The position numbers were made by a program, and so were the translations under genes. The notes below the pieces were generated by a model that worked only from the letters and a program-made list of their open reading frames with translations, was not told the DNA's origin and made no database searches. Shown piece by piece: positions 1 to 11,300 of a stretch of 60,000 nucleotides of DNA (the stretch's first letter is position 1; each line of letters starts with the position of its first letter). Location of the stretch: assembly GCA_030141605.1 (NCBI GenBank), contig JAQGDQ010000176.1:64001-124000 (forward strand). Reading direction: 5' to 3'. This DNA comes from Tubiluchus corallicola (taxonomy: Eukaryota > Priapulida > Priapulimorpha > Priapulimorphida > Tubiluchidae).

Positions 1-243
1 CTTGATGTTAGGATATGTAAATATTCAGGTATTTTATGTCACTGTGGCAGTAACTGTTTGTGTGGCAGAAATAAGATGTTTCTTACACTGATACTTGATT
101 AACAATGAAGTGATATAGTTAAGCTATTACGAAATAAATTTTATTGCCAAAAGGTTTAATTAACATTCATACCTATGCATTTTTGGGTAAACAAAAACAT
201 CTTATAATTCAAGCAACAACAAAATCTACAGTAGTATAAAAAT

Positions 244-291
244 TATAAAAATGGGGTAAACTCTTTAGTGCTCTATAAAAATGGGGTAAAC
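244..291. repeat. Short tandem duplication, 30-bp period
   Basis: An 18-base block ending in ATGGGGTAAAC occurs at 244-261 and again, identically, at 274-291. It is a local duplication with no evident function. Confidence 0.75.
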
Positions 292-479
292 CTGCTCTGT
301 TAGCCTCGATCAAGTGAAATAAACTGTTGCTGGTGACAAAGGTTTATTTCAGTAAGACATGGACACATCCTTTCTTCCGCAATAGGATAGTGATCCCCGA
401 TTTATTGTACATTCAGCAACTTAAGAAACCTAGAAGAGCTTATACATGTGGAGAACTGAAGTGATTTGTTTTTTTCTAG

Positions 480-539
480 TTTATGTACATGTACGATTGT
501 TGTGAACGAATACTTCAAGAGCTTGAGTGGGAAAAGAGT
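480..539 (+). CDS. Weak candidate exon of an upstream gene
   Basis: A 60-base segment is preceded by a pyrimidine tract ending in CTAG and followed by GTAAGT, a strong donor. In one frame it reads 20 codons without a stop and with a coding-like composition (ends ERILQELEWEKS). I do not recognise the protein. The next candidate acceptors, near 918 and 1115, do not continue this frame convincingly, so it may be chance or part of a UTR. Confidence 0.2.
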
Positions 540-2654
540 GTAAGTACTTTTGTGTCATGTTTAAAAGTACTTTAAAGGCAACATGAAATCATTTTTAATG
601 ACAAAATTTGGAACAATCATAAAACTTCTCAATAAACCATTGAAAAAATGTATGATGTTTCAGTTGATGTAAATTGGAAAAGAGAATGCATAACAAACTT
701 GAAAAATATAATTTTTTTTGGATTTTTAAAACTAAAAAAAGCAAAACAAAATCACAAGAAACATAATCACAAACATCAGCAATAAGAAACCTTTAATCAG
801 TTGTCTGTTATTCATGTCTTTCTGTGGAAAATAACCGGTGTTCTTACTGCTGTGTTACAAGTAATATTTTGTGCTTGTTTCAATGTTTTTGTTTGTGCTG
901 AAATGTCACATTTCTCAGTTTCTTCATTGTGAATTTTTTTTTATTAATGCACTGAAGGTATATTAGCTTTTGTTAATTCATTAGTAATCTTTAGTCAATG
1001 GCAACATCACTATTTGCAAAAGTGGTGGTAATAGTATATCATGAATACCATTGTAAAAGTAGGATGTCAAATCCTTTGAAAAAAATTTGTTGATGACTCT
1101 GTATTGTCTTTTCAGATGATATCATGAAGCATCTGCATCAGCTATATTACCTTTGTTATAGAAACTGTCAGCTGTTGTCTTTTGACTGTTGTTGAACAAA
1201 CTACTGCGATTTGAAAATGTAAATACCTCCCTATGACCCATTTGTTCAGCTTGTTGTTTATTGCTCCTTTCTTTTTATTAAATTATACATAATTCAGAAG
1301 CATTATAATGTGCTAAGTAGCTGTTGCCCAAAATTGTATGTAGAAGTATCATCGTCATCGTTTGCCCATTACGTCTATTGTAAACACTGGGCAAGCAGAA
1401 TTCTAAAATGAAAAAACACAGTGCCATTTGAGCAAAAAGCGAAACAATGCTATGCAAGTGACTTGTCAGCACCACTTCTGAACTAATGTGGAAATTTTAA
1501 TTTGGGAACCAGCCACGTGTCTGCACAAGTACTGTACTAAACTATATATCTGACTGAAACTCTCCATATAATTTGGAAGTAGTTCTTGGACACGATCTGT
1601 TAATAGTAGTTAAGCCCAAATATTGCTAGCATTTTTCAGGGAAGTGTGACACTTTTTCTTCAACATCATACTAAAGTGTTTTTTCATTTGTTTTTAGTCT
1701 GGCTTTGCAAAATAAAGTAAGTTGCTTATTACGCTTACTTGTCAGCTGCTAGGCATGTTCCCGTGAACATTGATTTCACATTTATTCTATTCAGCTACAC
1801 TATGTATTTTGTGTTAATGACTATAGTCCGTCTTCCAAATGCCTAACCAATGTTAGTTATATTATGTTCCATTTAAAACATTTGTCCCCTGTTATCTGAT
1901 CTGCTGTGACTGTTTGTGATATGGAACTAACCACATTTTCACGAACCTTCATGTGAAAAGTTAGGAGCACACTTCTTCACTAACGCGCAGTGCACATTAC
2001 AATTTTCTCCAACAAATTTTAAGTTAGTGACAACAAAGAAAATGTAGCTATGGTATTATTATATTTAGATTCTACACTAGAGCTGTACAATTATTTTAGT
2101 TCTTTGCTGTTATGTAAATTTTACATGTTAATATTCTTTGTTAGATATGTACTTCATATTATGTTTATACAAAAAGCTTACCTTTCCATTTTGTGATCGA
2201 CTGTACTTTACATTGCAATAGAGCATTTTAAGTATTGGTGTTGTACAAATTTACGCACGTAAATTAAATATTTGCCAGTATAAAAAAATTGTACTATATT
2301 TAGCAAGTTACTTTTTAATATTAGTAATATCTATACAGTATAATTCAATGTTTATAGATGTTTCACAGTATTGTTTTCACCATATATATAACTATATATA
2401 CTTCTGAGCATGCCATCATAAATTAAACATTCTCGACTCCGAAATATGCTTTTAAAACATACGTACATTGTAGCTAACATTTGACCAAAACTTCTGTAAA
2501 CAGTAATTATTTTTAAGTTCAAGAAGAATGATTATTAACATTTAATAGCTATTTGACAACATGTGCCGTCCTTGGGTAAATTGACAAATCACGTTATAGG
2601 ACATATCTGGTCACTGCACAAGTAAGTAAGGTGAAGCTGTTCCTAAGTTGCAAA

Positions 2655-3368
2655 TATACGAGTAAAAATGTAGTGCAATTTTTTGCAATTTCATTTCTCG
2701 TTTACTCTAGAAAAGCATAGCTGGTAACCAAATTCTGCATAATGCATACTGCTTTCTTTATATTTTGCAAATAGGTAATATACGAGTTGTTTCAATGCAG
2801 GAGAGAAATTTGCTAAAACTTCACTTCAAAGCTGGGTGTTGTGTATTCTGGTAAACTATGGACCAGTTTTCGCATATTTTGAATTTTTTCCCATAATTTA
2901 TATTATTATTCACAGCTAGCAATTAATTATTATAAGCAAAGCTGTTGCGGGATTTGTGGAGTTTGAAGTAAAATGGTATAAAGTTTGTGTTTAGCACATT
3001 TCCAAAAAATATACAAACACTTTTAAAAAGTGGGCATTTTTGCATAGTCATTAGAGAAATCCATATTTTTTAATGCATAGCTTCTAAATGTTAAATATTA
3101 ATTTTTGTATATCAGTTATAAAACTTGAATGAATAATTGTGCAATAAGAAAACTAAAGTGTTTTCACGTCTTAATGAAATGATTAAATGGATATCATAAA
3201 AGAAAAAAATTTAGGGATGTGACTAAATTTAAAACTCAGTGTTGTTCGCAGCCTTCAAGTATAACGGAATAATTAAATGAAAATATTTTATATAAAGTGT
3301 TGTTGTATGTACTGTTAATGATTGAATACTAATAAATTAAGATTTATTGTTTTCTTGGCGAACATTCA
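2655..3368 (+). repeat. Dispersed repeat, copy A
   Basis: This segment aligns in order with 16706-17230, inside TCERG1 intron 10, in the same orientation. Shared landmarks include a TACGAGTA start, TCTCGTTTACT, ATGGACCAGTTTTC, TAAAACTTGAATGAATAA, ATGACTAAATTTAAAA-like blocks and TTAAATGAAAATATTTTAT. The copies have diverged by substitutions and indels, as old interspersed repeats do. No protein is encoded and no terminal repeats were found, so the class (SINE, MITE or other) is open. Copy A ends directly at the 270-bp tandem duplication. Confidence 0.7.
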
Positions 3369-3908
3369 ATGTTATTGATTTGGCTGTGTCATAATGTAGT
3401 TATAGGCAATATCTCTGGTTTGTTGTATGGGATAATATAACTGTTAATGTTGCTGCAATTTTATGGCGTGGCCTTAAAACTGGGAATTAAATTCGGTTTA
3501 GCATTTGGTAAATATCACGAGTTCTTTGTCTTGTCAAATGTTGAATTTGCTTTTACTGTACACTATATCTGCTGTGTATATTGTTATGATTATTACTCTG
3601 TGTATAGTATTACAGTTGCACATCCAACAAATGTTAGGATGTTATTGATTTGGCTGTGTCATAATGTAGTTATAGGCAATATCTCTGGTTGGTTGTATGG
3701 GATAATATAACTGTTAATGTTGCTGCAATTTTATGGCGTGGCCTTAAAACTGGGAATTAAATTCTGTTTAGCATTTGGTAAATATCACGAGTTCTTTGTC
3801 TTGTCAAATGTTGAATTTGCTTTTACTGTACACTATATCTGCTGTGTATATTGTTATGATTATTACTCTATGTATAGTATTACAGTTGCACATCCAACAA
3901 ATGTTAGG
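3369..3908 (+). repeat. Near-identical 270-bp tandem duplication
   Basis: Unit 1 is 3369-3638 and unit 2 is 3639-3908. Both begin ATGTTATTGATTTGGC and end ATGTTAGG. I count three differences by eye (TTTGTTG/TTGGTTG, CGGTTTA/CTGTTTA, CTCTGTG/CTCTATG), so the duplication is recent. The period is a multiple of three, so a short reading frame (about 65-87 codons) appears twice, but it has no recognisable domain and no support as a gene. Confidence 0.95.
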
Positions 3909-5095
3909 TCTTGACCAATCAATAATAAAGTTGTAATTTATTATGAAATTTTGTTTGTACAGTCCATTTGTATGTGTTTCAAAAATAATAATGTTAAAGG
4001 TATCGTGTAGAAGGTATTTCATTAAGACAGTAACACAAGTAAAACATGTAGAGGAGATTGGAGGGGCAAAAACTGATCATTTATGCTTAAGCCCTTTCCA
4101 CTCTGTAAGCATAGCAATGCCCAATAAAATGCTTGCATTTTGTTTTGTGGCTTTTTTACGGTACTGTTATTAACATCTCCCCTATTACTGCATTTCAAGT
4201 TTCAGTTTCAAACCAAATCAAAATGTTAAAAAAATCTGTTAAATTTATTTCAAACATACACGTGCTTAATAATTGGTTGAAACGTTTTATGCAATGAAAT
4301 CTTAAGGAAAAGATTAACTGAACTCCAGACTATTTTAAAAATCATGTTAAGCAGTTTCAAAAGCACAAAAATGCAGGTGTAAAGAACAAATTAGTTCAAG
4401 ACGGTGTTGAAATTACGAAGCAACTTCATAGTCGTTAAATCTAGTGCTGAGCAAGCTATAGCCAGGTAAGTATAGTACTAGAGTTGAAGGTACAGCCATT
4501 AATAATCAACAATGCACATACAAGCTGTGTTCCAGTTCACTTCCTTCATATGGGAGATGCACAGACAAAACATGTTTTTATTATTAACGAACAAAATGTG
4601 TTAATTAACAAACAGAACAGGTAAAATAAATTGATAAGTAATAATCACTCATACATTAATAAAATATTAAGTGAATAAAAGCAAATTTCAGCTGCATCTA
4701 TCTTATATCAGAGAATAATAATGGCAATAAGTATGTGGTCTTCAAAACAGAAAGTGAATTATAGAAGAGTTATCTGTATACAAATCTATAAAAAAAAAAG
4801 TCAAAACAGAATAGCATAACATACGTATACCAAATTAATGTGTGCAAACGGTCATGGCCATTGAAATGGCGAAGGTGAGTGCTGCCTAAAAATAAACACA
4901 GATACTGGGATTTAGTGATGATACGGTGACAATTTCCAAGCTCTAGCTGTGTCAGTGAAAGAAGGAAATAGTAGAACCGAATACTACAATACCCGCATGG
5001 CAGAGATCGAGGCTTGTAGTTTGGCACTTGTAGTTTTCCGTATAATTAGAAGCTCGAGCGTTGTGGAGTCACGTGATCTTCCTCTGAAAAGCAAA
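3909..5095. other. TCERG1 upstream region
   Basis: Non-coding DNA between the tandem duplication and the chosen TCERG1 start. It should contain the promoter and 5' UTR. No TATA box or other core promoter element can be placed with confidence. The TCERG1 frame stays open upstream to 4949, with in-frame ATGs at 4949 and 4997, so a longer N-terminus cannot be excluded. Confidence 0.45.
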
Positions 5096-8000
5096 ATGGA
5101 CGACAATGAAATTGAACATGATTTGCCTGAACAAAATGGTTTACCAGATAGTTCTGAACGTGAGCCGGAGCACAAAGGCGAATGGCCTGACATGCACGAA
5201 GATCAAGGGCAACCACCTTGGGAGAGAGGCTTTCATCCTCCAAGAGGTGGTTGGGGCCCACCTGGACCTGGTGTTCCTGGCCCGAGGGGACGAGGATTTG
5301 GACCTGGACCAGGGCCTGGCCCGAGAGGACCTAGGTGAGTTTGCTTACTTTAGAAATAATATTAATAACTATATAATAGTATTAACAGATACCCGGTAAT
5401 GCTGTAAAGGTTCATAGCACTGGGATTGCGGTTGTTAAAAATGCTATTGTTAATGTAGGCTAACTAAGTAACTAACTTAGCTCATTTTTATTGATGTACA
5501 TACCTATAGTATATAATATATATTAAATATATATAATAAATATCCTACTATCTATCCAATGGTAAAAAAGCATTATACCGTACAAATAATACCTAGTTGA
5601 AGGCGTTAGTGTGTTTTATGACACCATGATGCCCAAGTGGTTATAAATACCCTGCCTCTGTACCATAAATGCACTGTTATCCAGAAAAAATATCTGAAAC
5701 TCATTTTTTATGAGTGCTAGAAATTCCAAATTATAAAAATTATTATGAATGAGATTAAACCCACACAGACACAAATGTATGCAATTGTCACTTAGAGTTA
5801 ATAGACATGTAATGGCACTTCTTCCTACAGCAAAAAGTGTAAATAGCTTTATACATTTTATAACAACTGATTTGACTATCCCATTGCCTACAATGAATGT
5901 ACTTATTGATTGATCATGTGGCACTTTTGGGCAAATTGCAGAATTTGTTCAATTTCCAATAGGCATTAGATAATACGTTATAGCAAATTCATTTTCCGCC
6001 ATGTGACATTGTCCTGACAAATTGCAGAATTTGTTAGGAAACTGGTGTACATAATTAAAGGTATAAAAAGGTGGAAAACAAATGATTTTTCAGTTCAGTT
6101 CAATTCAAACCATATTTATAGGCAGCTTTTTTCTTACTCTCTACATTAAGTACATTTTGTAGAGGTCCACCACCATTCAATAGAGGACCACCACCAAGAT
6201 TCCGAGGGCCACCACCTCATGGTATGCGAGGTCCACCTCCTGGCATGCGTGGACCTCCACCTGGACCACCACACATGCGTATGAGAGGACCACCTCCACC
6301 TGGGTGAGTTAATTTACTAAATTCGTTATGTACTATTTTATTTTACGTGCTAACTGCATAGATTTACAGTCTGATTGGTATGGTTATGTATATGAATTCT
6401 TTCTTAGTTGCTTTGATTGAATAACCAGAGAAAACTTATATATTCTGTTTTTGTCAAATTCGTTCAACTTAGAATGTAGTAAATGTGCAAGTAAAAAAAG
6501 ATATATAAAAGGCAGTACTTACTCTGCAAAGACTTGATATTCTATCATATTATCAAGATAGAGTGCTCAAACATACGAAGTTATTTTGGCCTCAAAATTG
6601 TCTTGATTTTATAATCAAAAATTTCATTTTTCACACTATTTAGAAATTGCAGACAGTTGTACAAATGTACATAGCTGTGAAAGTGATGGCAAAATAAGCG
6701 TATACGTTGATTAACAATGGACTTGGCATTTGTAGTACAAACTAAAAATCACATTTACAGCTTTAGTAGTATTTGTAGCTTGATAGCAGACTGAACTATT
6801 TTTGTTTTTTTATAGTTAATATTGTATGTGCTTAATGCAGCTATTCTCTTATAATATAGTAAATTTATGTGTAGTTTACTAACTACCCAAACATTACAAT
6901 TAAACTTGTGTAATAACTATGTATACATGTATGTGACAATGCAACTTCTAAAAGTGAAAGTAATGATGAAAAGTTTGAACGTTCCTCCATCAATCCTGAG
7001 TTCTTATTACTATTTTAGTTATCGTGGACCCCCTGGTGGGCCACCACCTTTTGATCCAAATTACATGCAACACGGAATGGGACCACCAGGGATGCCTCCT
7101 CCTGGTATGCCTCCTCCAGGAATGGTGCGTGATTTACAATAATCTCGTTTGGATAGATGCTAAAGTAACTTAATTGATAAAGAATTAAGAATAAAGATTT
7201 AAAGATTAAGAATAAACATGACTTTTCACATACAGATCTATCCATATGGAACTTGCAGTATTTTATGATCATCAAGCCTAGTATTAAAGCCCTACTGAGA
7301 GCGTATGGTAACAAGCATTGTTGTCATTTGCTGCTCCCCACAAGTAGTTTATTTTGAGAAAGAAAGGGAAATTGGGAAATTCCTTTTGTCAATATTCACC
7401 TTTCGTGTAATCAACAGAAATATTATGAACCTGAGGGCATGTCCAAAAGTAAGTTCTTGACATATATAGAAATTTTCAGTTAAAAGCTGAGTATAATCAA
7501 TAAAAAGGTTGCTTGTAATTTTACAATTTTACTGGATTCTGCTAATATTTCAAAATCCACAAGAAACAAATTTTTGTGGGGGAAATTCTGTATTTAGAGT
7601 TATAGAATAAAGACTGTAGAGGCTGCCATTTTTCTCCCAGAGACTGCATGTTATTGCAGAGAATTATAACACATTGTGACAAACTCTCGTTTGCTTGAAA
7701 GCATAACAACAAAAAGAATATGATTTTAAATATGTTTGGCTTCAAACACTTGGACTTTGTTTTCTGTCTAGGTTGTTTAACTTTCATTCTAGTATAGATT
7801 TAATCAAAAACGTTGACTATACTGTCTAATATGTATTCTACTGAGCTAAAGTTGATAATAGCAGCATTATAGCTTTAGGCTTATAATAAGTATTTACTGC
7901 TATCAGTGACTTTCACCAAGGTAGTTCAGCAAGGAGAGAATGGGTGACAAAGATACTGTTTTTATTAGCATAGTTAGCTGCTGAATAATGAGTACACAGT

Positions 8001-8366
8001 TACATAATCTCTTAGTAAATCCATATTTAATGCATAATATTGGACTTACATAATAAAAACTAGACATTTTACTTGTGTGAAGGTGAAAATATAGTTAAGA
8101 ACAATGCCCTATTCCATAGAAAATTAAGACAGCCATATTCTAAATCCATTGTAGACTTGTGTATACATGTTAGTAGTCAATGTGACTATTGTTTTTAGCG
8201 TCCTCCGAACATGCCTCCAATGAACATGCCACCACCTGGATTTTCGTCTAGTGGAGGGGGAGCACCATCAGGACCTACCCCTACTTCAGCATCAAACCAA
8301 GCTTCAAATGGATTAAATCTGGATCTGACCCAGCTGTGGGTTGAGACAAAAAGTCCCGACGGAAAG
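5096..8366 (+). CDS. TCERG1: TCERG1 exons 1-4: Pro/Gly/Met-rich N-terminus
   Basis: Exons 5096-5334, 6163-6303, 7019-7124 and 8199-8366 encode residues 1-218. After an acidic start come [11 protein letters not shown]-like stretches, several GPPP and MRGPPP units, then repeated [11 protein letters not shown]. This is the low-complexity region found at the N-terminus of TCERG1, probably disordered. The exons join in phases 2, 2 and 0. The last 12 residues of exon 4 ([12 protein letters not shown]) are the first half of WW1. Confidence 0.93.
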
Positions 8367-11300
8367 GTAAATTTTTGTGTGTTATTAAACCTTACATTTT
8401 AGTTTGAAAACTTTTAATGAAATAAATGTGACTTTTTTGTTAAAATTGTATCTTCATATTATTAGATATTGTCATTAATTACAGAATTATTTTGAACACA
8501 TGATAACTTTTTCTTCGGCTAGTTTTAAAAAAAATTGTTGGATGCTGAACAATTCAGCTGTTCGTAAATGTTTTTTATATGTACTACATATATATCTGCG
8601 TGGATGACAGACTACAAGCTAGTATCAAAAACTTAATACAGAGTTTACTTATAAAACTGTGACAGGACCAGAAACTTGTATAATTATTATGGATAACTTC
8701 TGAAATAAGCTGCTGAGCCTAATTGTTTTTTGTGCCAAACTTTTGTACATAACCATTTTTTGCATTGGACAACTGAAATAACTTCATTAGTAGTCCGTTG
8801 AACTACCTACATTCAATTAGGTTCGCTCATTATATCTTGATATGCGATATACAGTGATTATCCAGAGTACCAAAATGTGTACTTTCCCAGTCATTGTGAG
8901 CTTAATTAAGCTCTTACAGTATGCATTTATACATGTGCGTTTTGCATACCTCCGCAAGAGCGAAACTAACTGTATTGTTTACAGGCAGGTAAGGGTTTCT
9001 TGATTTCTGTCTAATAGCAAGTTTGCTGCTCAATGACATTTACTGGTGCAGTAGGCTGCTGTTATCTGCAAGTTTGGAAAATGGGTTTGCCGTTTTAAAA
9101 GTATAAATTTGCTTTGCTGACTTTTATTTTCTAATGGATTCCTATATAGAATGGTTATGCCTTATACTTTAAATTAATGTCGTTTTGGCTATGTTTAGTA
9201 ACTTACCCGTATGTGCACTAATATCTTACAAACGGGAAAAAGTTTAATTGATAGATTTATTTACACTCATCCACCTTCAATAGAACCAATACTGGTCATA
9301 AGAAATGCTTTGATCGGTGAGGTACTTTTGAGAATGACTATTTTCAAGTCATCAACTTATGGATAGTTGTGTCCCTTTGGCATTTTTGTTGTACATGTAC
9401 TATAATAATTCATGCTTGGAACTTGAATGTGAACTAGTTCTTTTTTCTATAGAGGATTTTAGAACTGCAACAGAGTACTTTTCTAATTATTAGTTAGTGG
9501 AACCATGAATTTGGAGCAGGTTTCTTTTTTTACTCAGGAACTTGGATACAAACTAGTTTTTAAAGCTGATACTTTGGTTCATGTAATAATATCTCAATAA
9601 CTATTTAATATGTGCATGCATAATAGGAGAGTAGTCTCCGCCATGTCATAACTCTCAAGACATGCTTGTAATAGTGCGTTCTGAATTATCTATTGAATGT
9701 GTTGTAAACTCTACTACATTGTTCAGACACATCATGTATCTTCAAGGTGGCATCATTGGGATCAAGGAGACCAAGTCGCCACGTCACCGAAAATACACGT
9801 GATTGAATAAAAGGTTTGAAAAGCTGGGTGAAAGGCGTTTTTTACAATGAAACAACGTCGGGCATACTTGCTTTCTCGTCGCCAGCACGTGAGCGGAAGG
9901 ATCACCAAGTTGCTAACCAGCTAGCCAATCAGTGTCGAGATAAATCCCTGAACCCAAATTCGCTAGCCAATCAGCGTTGAAATAAATAGCCTTCTATTTT
10001 GAACTACTTGCACACGGCTGCAATTGGAGCGTAGTGAAGTTAACTACAGAAATCGTTTTAGCCGGACAAAAATACGGCGTTTGTAGTTCTAAATAAATAT
10101 GGACGACTCAATGCCCAGGATGGACTTGTGCCAAATTTAGCAGAAACCTTTAAGTTATTCAAACAAAGGTGTGAGATGTTTTTCACAATAAAAAACATCA
10201 CCGGCAACGAGCAGATAGTCACTCATGTCTTACTCGCCGTTGGTGAAGAAGGACTAAGACGTTACAACTCTTGGGGTTTAAGTGACGACCAGCGGAATGA
10301 TCTGACAACAATATGGAGAAAATTTCAAGAACAGCTGGAACCTACAGAAAATTTCCACATAAGTAGGTTAAAATTAAGACATTATAAGCAAAAAGAAAGC
10401 GAATCATTGGATGACTTTATAAACCAGTGCAAATTGTTGACACTAAAATGCAACTTCGCTAATGAACATGAGATGAGTGAGCATCTTATAGAGCAAATAA
10501 TTGCAAGCACGCCTATACCTGAATATCAGAAAGAACTGTTGAGTAAAGATAACACACTCACGTTGACTGACGCCGTAAAAATAGGCAGAGTTTATGAAGC
10601 TTCAGTAATGAGCATGTTGCAGTTACAAGAACTAGGTGCCGGTGCAGCAGTTTCGACGGCCGTGAGTAGTATTAAGTCATATAAAGTTTGTAGGAACTGT
10701 GGTGGTCACCACACATTTAAACCACGTGACAAATTGTGCCAAGGATGAAGCTTTTACAACGCTTAGCATAAAATTAACAAACCGTCCAGGCATACATAAT
10801 CTCAAGTTGAAATTGGACACTGGCGCACAAGCTAACACATTGCCGATTAGAACATTCCGTCGAATGCATCCTGAGCTATCGGACGCTGAAGGATATCCAA
10901 ATACCAGTATACTGACCAGCAGACCATCAGTAAAACTAACTGCATACAATGGAACAGAAATTCCCTGCTATGGAATCACTAAAATTGCATGCAAATCACA
11001 ATCTACCGATTGGCAAGACACTGAATTTTACATTGTTGACGTTAGTGGTCCTGCTGTCATTGGTTTACCGTCATGTCAGAAACTAAAACTAATCACCCTA
11101 CATTGTAATGTGAACTCTCAGCCAGTGACGAAAGCACTCATTCACAATGTGTCTGATTTAACAACTTTGTACCCTCAACAATTTGATAGAATTGGATGTT
11201 TGCCAGGTGAGGTAAAACTAGTAGTGGATCCCAATATACAGCCACACATAGATCCACCTCGAAAAACACCTATAGCACTAAAGGATGCTATCAAGGAAGA

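Larger units (their letters stand above)
1..2654. other. Upstream non-coding DNA, gene tail possible
   Basis: AT-rich sequence with many homopolymer runs and no convincing long reading frame. It may be the end of an unseen + strand gene (see the weak candidate exon at 480-539) or plain intergenic DNA. Apart from a short 30-bp-period duplication at 244-291, I see no recognisable gene, RNA or transposon here. Confidence 0.5.

Noticed and set aside
919-957. A 39-base segment between AG and GT that could extend the candidate exon at 480-539
   Set aside because: The encoded residues are mostly Phe runs from a T-rich tract, and the next acceptor does not continue the frame.
1116-1196. An open stretch after TTTTCAG on the + strand
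   Set aside because: It is open only in a phase that does not match the segment at 480-539, and it ends in a stop without similarity to any family I know.
3447-3914. Two similar short reading frames that look like a duplicated small gene
   Set aside because: They result from the 270-bp tandem duplication. No domain, splice signals or start context support a gene, and the second copy stops at a different place because the sequence beyond the duplication differs.
5616-5924. A 102-codon - strand frame in TCERG1 intron 1
   Set aside because: No motif, no splice context, and located inside a confidently modelled intron.
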